Shown piece by piece: positions 21,559 to 27,799 of a DNA stretch of 64,000 nucleotides. The translations under genes and the position numbers were made by a program. This DNA is from Dyadobacter sp. Leaf189 (GTDB taxonomy: Bacteria > Bacteroidota > Bacteroidia > Cytophagales > Spirosomataceae), in assembly GCF_001424405.1 (NCBI RefSeq), contig NZ_LMPS01000001.1:1919999-1983998 (forward strand), given 5' to 3'. Each line of letters starts with the position of its first letter. Position 1 is the first letter of the stretch. The notes under the pieces are model-generated. The model saw nothing but the letters and a program-made list of their open reading frames with translations, was not told the DNA's origin and did not search any database.

Positions 21559-22504
21559 GGGAGAGTACTTTAATTAGGTTGAGGCAGTTAGCGTGCTTCG
21601 CCCATCCGGTGTAAGCGGCAATAGATTCTTTCCCTTTTCCTTTGGCCACTGCCCGGGCAAAGCTCTGCTTGATAGATTTCCTTAATAGCGTATGGGTGTG
21701 GTACATCTTGTAGCCGACAAAGTCGATGCCCCGATCGGATACAGGAAACACCTGGTAATTGTCCTTTACCTTCAATTTTAACTTTGAGGCGAGATAATCT
21801 TTAATGCTTGCCAGGATCTCGTGCAGGTACGGCTTGCTTCCGGATAGTATTACAAGATCATCGCAGTAGCGGAAATAATACTTTACACGGAGATGTTCTT
21901 TCAACCAGTGGTCAAAGTATGTAAGGTAAAGGTTGGCCATGTACTGGCTGAGGTAGTTTCCGATGGGTAGGCCGGCGGCACTGTCAATAATCGAATCCAA
22001 CAGCCACAGTAAGTCAACATCTTTGATCTTCTTACGGATGATCACTTTCATGATGCTGTGATCAATGCTAGGATAGAATTTGCTTATGTCAAGTTTCAGG
22101 CAATACATGGTTTCAGGCGCGTTCTTCAAAGCCTTTTGAACATTCTTTGCGGCTTTGTGCACACCGCGACCTTTAATGCAGCTGTAAGTATCGGCCGTGA
22201 ATAACGACATCCAGATAGGCTCCAAAATGTTCATAACCGCATGATGAACAATCCGATCAGGATAGTACGGTAGCCGGTATATCTCGCGCTGTTTAGGCTC
22301 AAATATAATGAAGGTCTTATACTCGGATGTTTCAAACGATTTGTTGATCAGCATTTCGTGAAGGGCAAGGATGTTCTCTTCCCTGTTTTGGTCATGCTGT
22401 TTTATCCCGATCTGTTTCGATTTTCCTCTTCTGGCTTTTTGATCAGCAAGGTTGAGGTTTTCAATACTGCAAATACTTCGGTATAAGTTGTTAATCCGTC
22501 TCAT
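21515..22504 (-). CDS. DGR reverse transcriptase
   Basis: The 329-residue RT synthesises mutagenised cDNA from the template repeat RNA. Visible motifs are YCLKLDISKFYPSIDH (motif A), the DGR-typical LPIGNYLSQYMANLYL (motif B region, where group II introns have Q-G-x-x-S-P), and the catalytic YCDD in YFRYCDDLVIL, then GIDFVGYKMY. It is full-length for DGR RTs and lacks maturase or nuclease domains, separating it from group II intron RTs. ATG 22504 lies 118 nt downstream of the template repeat, the standard target-TR-RT order. Confidence 0.93.
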   Translation of the reverse strand: MRRINNLYRSICSIENLNLADQKARRGKSKQIGIKQHDQNREENILALHEMLINKSFETSEYKTFIIFEPKQREIYRLPYYPDRIVHHAVMNILEPIWMSLFTADTYSCIKGRGVHKAAKNVQKALKNAPETMYCLKLDISKFYPSIDHSIMKVIIRKKIKDVDLLWLLDSIIDSAAGLPIGNYLSQYMANLYLTYFDHWLKEHLRVKYYFRYCDDLVILSGSKPYLHEILASIKDYLASKLKLKVKDNYQVFPVSDRGIDFVGYKMYHTHTLLRKSIKQSFARAVAKGKGKESIAAYTGWAKHANCLNLIKVLSHESNQKVQRVRNTT

Positions 22505-22621
22505 CAGGCCTATGTTTTGAAGTTCATTTTTTCCACACGGGTGGATACCGATGCACTTAAATTATAGAAGTCGTTTTTTGGCGTGTTGCCATGGTTTGCG
22601 CTGCCAAAGTCTTATCTGGCA

Positions 22622-22696
22622 TATGTGGGAACCGACATTCGTGTTCGAGTTGTCGTAGTTGTAATCGTTGAACGAGAACCTGGAACTACCTGCGGT
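22622..22696 (-). repeat. DGR template repeat TR
   Basis: This non-coding 75-bp repeat lies between target gene 2 (stop at 22720) and the RT. Compared with three variable repeats, its 22 sense-strand adenines are the only positions that ever differ. Read in the VR frame it encodes a peptide with many AAC/AAT and TAC codons (e.g. NDYNYDNSNTN), the usual DGR device for broad amino-acid diversity. Homology ends at about 22622 and 22697 on the two sides. Confidence 0.94.
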
Positions 22697-22719
22697 CAAG
22701 CAGCGCACAACCAGTTTCT

Positions 22720-23217
22720 TTATTCAATCACCATCCACTCCCGGTAAATTTCGAGGAACTGCGTTCCTGCGTACCGCGCGAGTTCGTCGGTTCGAAAAAC
22801 GAGGCGGGAACCGACAGTCGCGAACGAGCTGACGCAGTAGGAATCGTAGAACGAGAACCCGGAACCACCCGCGGATTTTGATCTCATATCAAACCAGGGA
22901 TAGTACTTATACTGATTATTATTGTCCCAATCAGGCTCCCAACCCTCATTCAATGCCTTTGCAATGACACACAATCGGTGGAAAGCATAGGTTGGCGCTC
23001 TGAACTCTCTTGGGACTACTGTAAATTCGCTCAGCTGGGCGGGTTTAATTTGTAATAATCTGCATGCATCTTCGTAGGACTTCACACGATCTTTTATATC
23101 GATGTTGAAAGTCTCTTCTCCAAGCAGCCCCACTAAGAGCGCTTTGCCAGTCTCGTCGGCGGCTTCAAAGGCACGCTGGGCATTTTCCTTTTTGATCGGA
23201 ATAATCTCGTCTTTCAT
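22720..23217 (-). CDS. DGR target protein 2 (variable-repeat protein)
   Basis: A 165-residue paralogue of target 1. It shows RVKSYEDACRLLQ, RLCVIAKALNEGWEPDW and KYYPWF, then an insertion (DMRSKS) before AGGSGFSF, then the diversified segment and the tail SRLVFRTDELARYAGTQF. ATG 23217 (MKDEIIPIKKEN) is preferred over an upstream start at 23247 and lies 16 nt from a TGATGAATACA variant of the early motif. It is directly upstream of the TR and RT, as the cis target in most DGRs. Its last 80 bp are nearly identical to those of target 3. Confidence 0.88.
   Translation of the reverse strand: MKDEIIPIKKENAQRAFEAADETGKALLVGLLGEETFNIDIKDRVKSYEDACRLLQIKPAQLSEFTVVPREFRAPTYAFHRLCVIAKALNEGWEPDWDNNNQYKYYPWFDMRSKSAGGSGFSFYDSYCVSSFATVGSRLVFRTDELARYAGTQFLEIYREWMVIE
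22801..22875 (-). repeat. DGR variable repeat VR2
   Basis: Ungapped match to the template repeat with 17 differences, all at sense-strand template adenines. It ends 81 nt before the end of target gene 2. Confidence 0.94.
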
Positions 23218-23343
23218 TGTTATTTTGATTTGGTGATGAATACACATATCGCCCGCAAAACGGGTCTGGAATAATGTCCAGATGCATGTTTCCTAAACCC
23301 TTAACCTTTGGTCTTTACAGGAAAACCCTGCTTTATGTTTGAA

Positions 23344-23508
23344 TCAGATCAAATGCCAAAGACATTTGAGGAACCTCGACACTTCGTTGATGTTACCCGC
23401 GAAAACGACTATTGTCGACACGAATGCTATTACGAGTAACAATGCTATAAATTGAATAGCCCACCATAGGTAAACTATTGCTATCCATTCATTTTCTCGA
23501 CCTTTCAC
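23344..23508 (-). CDS. 54-residue single-pass membrane peptide
   Basis: A GTG at 23508 (VKGRENEWIAIVYLWW) opens a 54-codon frame with a long hydrophobic helix (FIALLLVIAFVSTIVVFAG) and a basic tail. The frame runs further upstream into the SSB gene, but the GTG lies 4 nt from a CTGATGAGGTAG variant of the early upstream motif. It is one of three tiny membrane proteins in this operon; function unknown. Confidence 0.5.
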   Translation of the reverse strand: MKGRENEWIAIVYLWWAIQFIALLLVIAFVSTIVVFAGNINEVSRFLKCLWHLI

Positions 23509-23548
23509 GATTTCTGATGAGGTAGTTATGATAATGAAGTTTGACACG

Positions 23549-24250
23549 CTAAAATGGGAGGTCGTCGTCGTCATTCGAGGGGTCAAGCTGCAACTGGCTT
23601 TCAGGTATTGAGACAGTGGAACTGGTCGTTGCAGTAGTTGATTCCGCCCTAGCAGATGATTTAATAAGTCCATATTCTTTAAGTTCTGCGAACAAGTCAT
23701 TTGCCACCTGGTCTTCTGATGGGGTCAATCCTCCGCCGAAATTGAAGGTGGGGAAAGTGTTTATTGATTCACCGAATGCCTTTTCGGCATAGCCGGTTAC
23801 CGAAATCCACTCGCTTTGCTGTTTCTTCTGGCTTTTCCCTACCACTTCTCCCCAAGACAGCAAACCATTACCTTTGATCCTTATACACACCAGTTCCAGG
23901 TTGTCTGACATGGCGTAAAAAAGCTTTGTGAAATGCCCGCCATTTGCTTTGACCTCATCTTTAATATCTTTCCATAGGCCCTTTGCAATTGTCGTGTTGT
24001 CCGACCAGCGAACGTTCAATTCTTCCTTTGAGGAAAAGCGGATTTCGTTTGAAAAAACCTGCATTTGCGTATTCTTATCAAATCCGCGAACACAAATCCG
24101 TTCTCGTATGATGTAGAACTTCCAAGGTAGATTCTCAGAGTATCGCTGCTCTGCGGTGGCATCGTAGAAACAAAATGACTTATCCTCGGATCGCCAATCA
24201 TAATAGCGCTGCACAGGATTAACAGGAAGGTACTCTTCGTGTCTTGACAT
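23549..24250 (-). CDS. Single-stranded DNA-binding protein with acidic SSB tail
   Basis: The 233-residue protein ends with DPSNDDDDLPF, the acidic hydrophobic-tipped tail that SSB proteins use to recruit partners. The body has strand-rich segments (PWKFYIIRERICVRGFD, NLELVCIRIKGNGLLSWGEVVG) in keeping with an OB-fold, and a low-complexity Thr/Ser linker precedes the tail. It would coat phage ssDNA during replication. The N-terminal domain is not a canonical host SSB, so the family is assigned mainly by the tail and context. Confidence 0.75.
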   Translation of the reverse strand: MSRHEEYLPVNPVQRYYDWRSEDKSFCFYDATAEQRYSENLPWKFYIIRERICVRGFDKNTQMQVFSNEIRFSSKEELNVRWSDNTTIAKGLWKDIKDEVKANGGHFTKLFYAMSDNLELVCIRIKGNGLLSWGEVVGKSQKKQQSEWISVTGYAEKAFGESINTFPTFNFGGGLTPSEDQVANDLFAELKEYGLIKSSARAESTTATTSSTVSIPESQLQLDPSNDDDDLPF

Positions 24251-24306
24251 AAAATAATGAATGTAAATGTTAAAAATATCGAAAACGGTTTTCTATATAC
24301 GTAATA

Positions 24307-24654
24307 TCAATATCCAAGTTCGGTCTTTCTCTTGGCAATCAATCTACTAAGGTCCACAGGGCTGAGGAAGGTATATTTCTGCTTGCTAATCCAGTCTATT
24401 TCCGAAAGCAGGTACTTATTCGTTGGGCACTTGGCGTTCTTGTGCTCAGTAAGCAGTCCTTCTTTTTTCCAGGCCAGTATGGTAGGTGCCGATGCGTTGA
24501 GGATGCGCTGCACCTCGGCGCTGTTGATGTAGACTTCCGGAAGCGGATCCGGATCTTTTGGTGTCTCTTCAATTCGAGAGAGCCTTTTTTGAAAATCAAT
24601 CAAGATGCTGTTTGTCTCACGCATGTGAAATTCAATTTTATCTAATGGACCCAT
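24307..24654 (-). CDS. Helix-turn-helix DNA-binding protein (HTH_17/MerR-like)
   Basis: A coiled N-terminus (SILIDFQKRLSRIEE) precedes a winged-helix segment VYINSAEVQRILNASAPTI followed by LAWKKEGLL, typical of HTH_17 excisionase-like domains of Bacteroidota mobile elements. It may act as excisionase or early regulator. The start is 4 nt from an exact ACACTTCATCAA copy. Confidence 0.7.
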   Translation of the reverse strand: MGPLDKIEFHMRETNSILIDFQKRLSRIEETPKDPDPLPEVYINSAEVQRILNASAPTILAWKKEGLLTEHKNAKCPTNKYLLSEIDWISKQKYTFLSPVDLSRLIAKRKTELGY

Positions 24655-24658
24655 TTTG

Positions 24659-24670
24659 TTGATGAAGTGT
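24659..24670 (-). promoter_or_regulatory. Early-gene upstream motif copy (ACACTTCATCAA)
   Basis: Exact copy 4 nt upstream of the HTH protein start at 24654. Confidence 0.5.
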
Positions 24671-24675
24671 AGGTT

Positions 24676-24858
24676 TTACTTTTTGCCAAGTACATGGTAT
24701 AGCTTCGCTTTTATGCCAGGGGAAAGTATTGCTATTGTGAGCGAAATCGTGATAGCAAAGCTTACGTTTGAGTTCTCCAAGCAAAAATTGGAGAATGACA
24801 TTATGTACTGGTCAAATGATCCGAAGTACAATATAGCGTAGGTCGTGAGCTTTGTCAT
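24676..24858 (-). CDS. 60-residue membrane peptide
   Basis: ATG 24858 overlaps the upstream stop as TAATG, so it is translationally coupled to the 82-residue gene. The peptide has hydrophobic parts (TTYAILYFGSFDQYIMSF and VSFAITISLTIAILSPG), the second long enough to span a membrane, and a basic end (KAKLYHVLGKK). An opposite-strand frame covers the same bases but lacks such coupling. Function unknown. Confidence 0.5.
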   Translation of the reverse strand: MTKLTTYAILYFGSFDQYIMSFSNFCLENSNVSFAITISLTIAILSPGIKAKLYHVLGKK

Positions 24859-25106
24859 TAGTTGATCTGACGAGCCGTTTTCCTCATTAACTTTTCCTCC
24901 TCATCTTTCATCCTTCTGATGGTTCGGTAGACTGTTTCAAAAGAATCAATGGGTTCTCCACATATCAATTCGCTATTGATACGGATATGCTCGACCGCCG
25001 CTCTGGACTTTACTCCGGATGCCTTCAAACTTTTGTAGGTGTCATAGACCTTGCGGTACTTTTCTTGCTTTCGCTGCTGAAATGGAGATATTACTACTGC
25101 TTCCAT
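24858..25106 (-). CDS. 82-residue basic helical protein, possible DNA-binding
   Basis: The product is helical and basic (RKQEKYRKVYDTYKSLKASG, TVYRTIRRMKDEEEKLMRKT). The spacing of SRAAVEHIRINSEL and FETVYRTIRRM suggests a homeodomain-like helix-turn-helix, seen in small phage regulators. It starts 14 nt from a TTGATGAGGTGA variant of the early motif. No exact family is recognised. Confidence 0.55.
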   Translation of the reverse strand: MEAVVISPFQQRKQEKYRKVYDTYKSLKASGVKSRAAVEHIRINSELICGEPIDSFETVYRTIRRMKDEEEKLMRKTARQIN

Positions 25107-25120
25107 TAGGTTTAAAGTTG

Positions 25121-25132
25121 TTGATGAGGTGA
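25121..25132 (-). promoter_or_regulatory. Variant early-gene upstream motif (TCACCTCATCAA)
   Basis: A variant of the recurrent element in the gap between two early genes, 14 nt upstream of ATG 25106. Confidence 0.4.
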
Positions 25133-25357
25133 TTATGATATTCTCTTGACGAGGTCGTATTTGCTTCGGTGCCGTTTCAGGAACCAGCCGTTTTTGGTGT
25201 AGAATTCCCCTTGATCATCTTCAAAATCATAGAGGGATCCTGCCGGTAGTTGTCGGATGATTGTTCTGGTGCCAGGCTTATTGGATTTCTGGCAAACGCC
25301 TTGATTGCGGACCAAATAAGTACATCCAACTTCCAGTGTAATTTCTGGTAAACTCAT
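25133..25357 (-). CDS. 74-residue hypothetical protein
   Basis: A strand-rich small protein (EVGCTYLVRNQG, SLYDFEDDQGEFYTK) ending with a basic tail. It overlaps the antirepressor stop by 4 nt (ATGA) and is thus coupled to it. No family is recognised; an SH3-like barrel is possible from its strand pattern. Confidence 0.55.
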   Translation of the reverse strand: MSLPEITLEVGCTYLVRNQGVCQKSNKPGTRTIIRQLPAGSLYDFEDDQGEFYTKNGWFLKRHRSKYDLVKRIS

Positions 25358-26130
25358 GCTTGGGCCTGTTGATTTGGATGAGAGACGTTGAATCCACTCA
25401 GATGGGGATTTAGCAGCTGATGGATGAATGCCTTTCCTGATTCAGTCCAAACCAAATAAGTTTTGGTCTTGGTTTGCCCCGTTTCATTGTCAATGAAGTG
25501 CCTTGTGCGGTATGCCGCGTAACCTTTGGAGGCGTAACGCTGGTATAAGGCGTACGATCCATCAACACGATACTGTATTTTCTTATCGACAAGAATTTGG
25601 TTCAAGCGGATTGCTGACAATCCCAAACTTTTTGCAACCAAAGTTGTAGTTTGATCAGATACTGAGTTTAGGACATTGTCCATGTACTCGGCTTTTGGTT
25701 TCAGCTCGGCGTTTTCTTTCAACAAACGCTCTTCTGAGTCCACTTTCTCGGCTAGCATCCGGAGTGCCTCTGAAAATGTTTTTGGCAATTGGTGGGCTGG
25801 CGGTGTTGCAATTGTTTTTAGCATCCGCTCGCAGGCAATAAAATACTGACGTGCCTGCTTTCCTCTTTCGTTCCCCTCGACCATGGCCAGTTCTTTTGCC
25901 ATGTCCAAGGTTAATGCAAAATCAATTACCTCCTGTGATCCTCCGGAGGTTTCGCATTTCTGCGACACCTTTACAAAATCGTGATGCTCTGTAAATCCGT
26001 ACTTTTTCACTCGTCGTTCTATCCATCTGCCGAGATCTGTCTTAACTTCGAGAAAGCCGTGAAGCTCCCTAGCGGATACCACATCACGTCCGCCTTTACT
26101 TTTTTGGATTTGGATAAGTTCTTGCATCAT
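25354..26130 (-). CDS. Phage antirepressor, AntA N-domain plus KilAC C-domain
   Basis: The N-terminal domain (VVSARELHGFLEVKTDLGRWIERRV ... split here as VSARELHGFLEV and KKYGFTEHHDF) matches AntA/AntB antirepressors, with TLDMAKELAMVEGNERGKQ and ARQYFIACER. A coiled linker (SEERLLKENAELKPKA) leads to a KilAC-type domain (AKSLGLSAIRLNQIL ... AYRTRHFIDNETGQ, WTESGKAFIH). It probably counteracts the CI-like repressor encoded at 27003. ATG 26130 is preferred; the frame continues to 26214 over a structured non-coding stretch. Confidence 0.88.
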   Translation of the reverse strand: MMQELIQIQKSKGGRDVVSARELHGFLEVKTDLGRWIERRVKKYGFTEHHDFVKVSQKCETSGGSQEVIDFALTLDMAKELAMVEGNERGKQARQYFIACERMLKTIATPPAHQLPKTFSEALRMLAEKVDSEERLLKENAELKPKAEYMDNVLNSVSDQTTTLVAKSLGLSAIRLNQILVDKKIQYRVDGSYALYQRYASKGYAAYRTRHFIDNETGQTKTKTYLVWTESGKAFIHQLLNPHLSGFNVSHPNQQAQA

Positions 26131-26166
26131 TCTGAAAATTAAATGTGATCTCAGACGGGTTGATTG

Positions 26167-26178
26167 TTGATGAAGTGT
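26167..26178 (-). promoter_or_regulatory. Early-gene upstream motif copy before the antirepressor
   Basis: Exact ACACTTCATCAA copy, 36 nt upstream of ATG 26130, farther than for other genes, perhaps because it follows a structured RNA segment. Confidence 0.45.
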
Positions 26179-26182
26179 AGAT

Positions 26183-26364
26183 CCGGTGTTGCGGCACACC
26201 GGAAAGCCTCTCACGTCGGTTTGGCTTTCGCCTCATCCCAATGCCTTTTACATTTCAAAAGGCGTAAGCAGGTTTAGTTGCCGTCTTCCTACGTAGCGGG
26301 GGCTCTTTTTGCTTTTCAGCTACCGGGCATGTTATCCGCTATTTAAACACGAAGCCACCGTGTT
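26183..26364 (-). ncRNA. Candidate structured RNA between tRNA-Gln and antirepressor
   Basis: No gene fits here, yet there is a row of perfect stems: CCGGTGT/ACACCGG (26183-26202), AAAGCC/GGCTTT (26203-26228), GCCTTTT/AAAAGGC (26243-26263), a weaker GTAGC/GCTAC (26293-26323) and AACACG/CGTGTT (26346-26364). It lies directly downstream of a tRNA gene and upstream of the antirepressor in the leftward transcript, so it could be a processed leader RNA or independent ncRNA. Strand is assumed from context. No known RNA family was recognised. Confidence 0.4.
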
Positions 26365-26372
26365 GCTCATCG

Positions 26373-26444
26373 ATAAGAAGGTTGGGTTCGAACCAACAGC
26401 CTTCTGAACCAAAGTCAGACGCTCTACCATTGAGCTACTCCTCA
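26373..26444 (-). tRNA. tRNA-Gln (anticodon UUG)
   Basis: The 72-nt minus-strand sequence folds as a full cloverleaf: acceptor TGAGGAG paired with CTTCTTA (two G-U pairs), TA, D-stem GCTC/GAGC with loop AATGGTA, anticodon stem TCTGA/TCAGA with loop CTTTGGT (anticodon TTG), and T-arm GTTGG-TTCGAAC-CCAAC. CCA is not encoded. It lies inside the prophage early region rather than at its edge, so it is a phage-borne tRNA, not an attachment site remnant. Confidence 0.93.
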
Positions 26445-26450
26445 ACAGTG

Positions 26451-26828
26451 TTATTCTCCGAAGACCATCCACTCCCGGTAAATTTCGAGGAACTGCGTTC
26501 CCGCGTACCGCGCGAGTTCGGCGGTACGAAAGACGAGGCGGGAACCGACACCCGTGTACGAGGCGTCGCAGTAGAAATCGTCGAACGAGAACCCGGAACC
26601 ACCCGCGGCCTTATCAAAGTATGGGTAGTATTTCCTCTCATTCCAGTTAGACCAATCTGGTTTCCACCCTTCGTTGAGAGCCTCTGCAATAATGGCCAGT
26701 TTCGCAACGGCATTAATACCTCTCTGGCGGTTCGTTGTAGCTACGGAATATGGCAGTTCTTCGGCTGGATTTAATCCCAGTGCGACACATGCTTCCTCGA
26801 ATGATTGTACTTTGGTAGATGTTTTCAT
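26451..26828 (-). CDS. DGR target protein 3 (variable-repeat protein)
   Basis: A 125-residue paralogue with a shortened N-terminus: VQSFEEACVALGLNP, KLAIIAEALNEGWKPDW, KYYPYF, AGGSGFSF, the diversified segment and SRLVFRTAELARYAGTQF. ATG 26828 is preferred to an upstream in-frame ATG at 26870 that would add a hydrophobic stretch (IKWFYGYIKSF). It is the first gene left of the repressor-operator region and lies 6 nt from the tRNA-Gln gene, so it may be among the first transcribed on induction. It has no tail-fibre neighbour. Confidence 0.85.
   Translation of the reverse strand: MKTSTKVQSFEEACVALGLNPAEELPYSVATTNRQRGINAVAKLAIIAEALNEGWKPDWSNWNERKYYPYFDKAAGGSGFSFDDFYCDASYTGVGSRLVFRTAELARYAGTQFLEIYREWMVFGE
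26535..26610 (-). repeat. DGR variable repeat VR3
   Basis: Ungapped match to the template repeat with 16 differences, all at sense-strand template adenines. It ends 84 nt before the end of target gene 3. Confidence 0.93.
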
Positions 26829-26921
26829 AAAACTTTTGATGTATCCGTAAAACCATTTAATCAGTTCCATTTGGAAGCTTGGCTGCTTAAATCATATCTT
26901 TGTTTTAATGATCTATGCAAA

Positions 26922-26964
26922 TATACTTCTATATGGAAGTACAATGCAAGACTATATGGAAGTA
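26922..26964. promoter_or_regulatory. Repressor operator repeats in divergent early/lysogeny promoter region
   Basis: CTATATGGAAGTA occurs twice (26929-26941 and 26952-26964), and the first copy forms a palindrome ACTTC-N6-GAAGT (26925-26940). The repeats sit between the leftward early genes and the rightward S24 repressor, the expected place for CI-type operators. Confidence 0.7.
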
Positions 26965-27002
26965 TTTCGCTTAAAAATAGTAATTTAGAAAGATTATAAA
27001 TA

Positions 27003-27773
27003 ATGCAAACAATAGGCGAGAGACTTGAGTATGCTATTAAGCACCAGCATTCAACTAATTATGCGGTATCAAAGCACACTGGAATATCCCAGTCAACCAT
27101 TGGGCGGATAATCAAAAATGAAGGCAAGACGTACAATAGAAGTACAATTGCTACTATATGCAAGTATTTGCAAATTTCCGAAACTTGGCTTCACTCTGGT
27201 GAAGGTGACATGATATTGCCGAGAATTGAAGCTGAAGAAGTAGATATTCCAGATGGTTCAGAAGAAGTTATACGCACTAAAACCGGAAACGAATTTATAG
27301 CTACCGAAAAGGGTAGTTCATATATGCTTGTGCCTTTGGTTGGCTACTATGCTTATGCAGGATATCTCTCTGGATGGAGCGATCCTGATTTCATAGAAGA
27401 CCTTCCTAAACATATGATCAGTGTGGATGTTTACCATAAAGGTACTTACCGTGCCTTTGTTGTTCGTGGTGACAGCATGAATAGCGGCAGGCCAGATGCT
27501 CTGCTAGATGGGGATATTGTAACTGGCAGAGTGATTGACCGCCCGCTTTGGAATAGTAAATTTCATCTCAAACAGTACAACAAATTTATAATTGTTCATA
27601 AAGATGGCATTTTGGTCAAAAACATAAAGGATCATGATGTTGATAACGGGGTGATCACGGTTGAGTCCATTAATCCAGACAAGCGACTTTACCCGGATCT
27701 GACCATCCACCTTGATGAAGTGTACGAGCTGATGAATGTTGTTGATTTGAATCGAAAGACGAAGTTTTTATAA
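27003..27773 (+). CDS. CI-like phage repressor with HTH and S24 (LexA-type) peptidase domains
   Basis: The N-terminal HTH (TNYAVSKHTGISQSTIGRII) is followed by a linker and an S24 domain: catalytic Ser in VRGDSMNSG, and a Lys in HKDGILVKNIKD. The key dyad is present, so RecA-stimulated self-cleavage and SOS induction of the prophage are expected. It is transcribed away from the early operon, with operator repeats immediately upstream. Confidence 0.9.
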   Translation: MQTIGERLEYAIKHQHSTNYAVSKHTGISQSTIGRIIKNEGKTYNRSTIATICKYLQISETWLHSGEGDMILPRIEAEEVDIPDGSEEVIRTKTGNEFIATEKGSSYMLVPLVGYYAYAGYLSGWSDPDFIEDLPKHMISVDVYHKGTYRAFVVRGDSMNSGRPDALLDGDIVTGRVIDRPLWNSKFHLKQYNKFIIVHKDGILVKNIKDHDVDNGVITVESINPDKRLYPDLTIHLDEVYELMNVVDLNRKTKFL

Positions 27774-27799
27774 TTACATCGCAAACAAACCCTCTACCG

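Noticed and set aside
21515..22504. Reverse transcriptase as a group II intron or retron
   Set aside because: There is no maturase or endonuclease domain, motif B reads IGN-x-x-SQ instead of Q-G-x-x-S-P, and the adjacent TR with three VRs explains it as a DGR.
24656..24841. Plus-strand 61-codon ORF opposite the small membrane peptide
   Set aside because: It runs against the operon, whereas the minus-strand frame is coupled to the upstream gene by TAATG.
26373..26444. tRNA gene as the prophage attachment site
   Set aside because: It lies well inside the prophage between early genes, with the integrase 3.4 kb away and phage genes on both sides.
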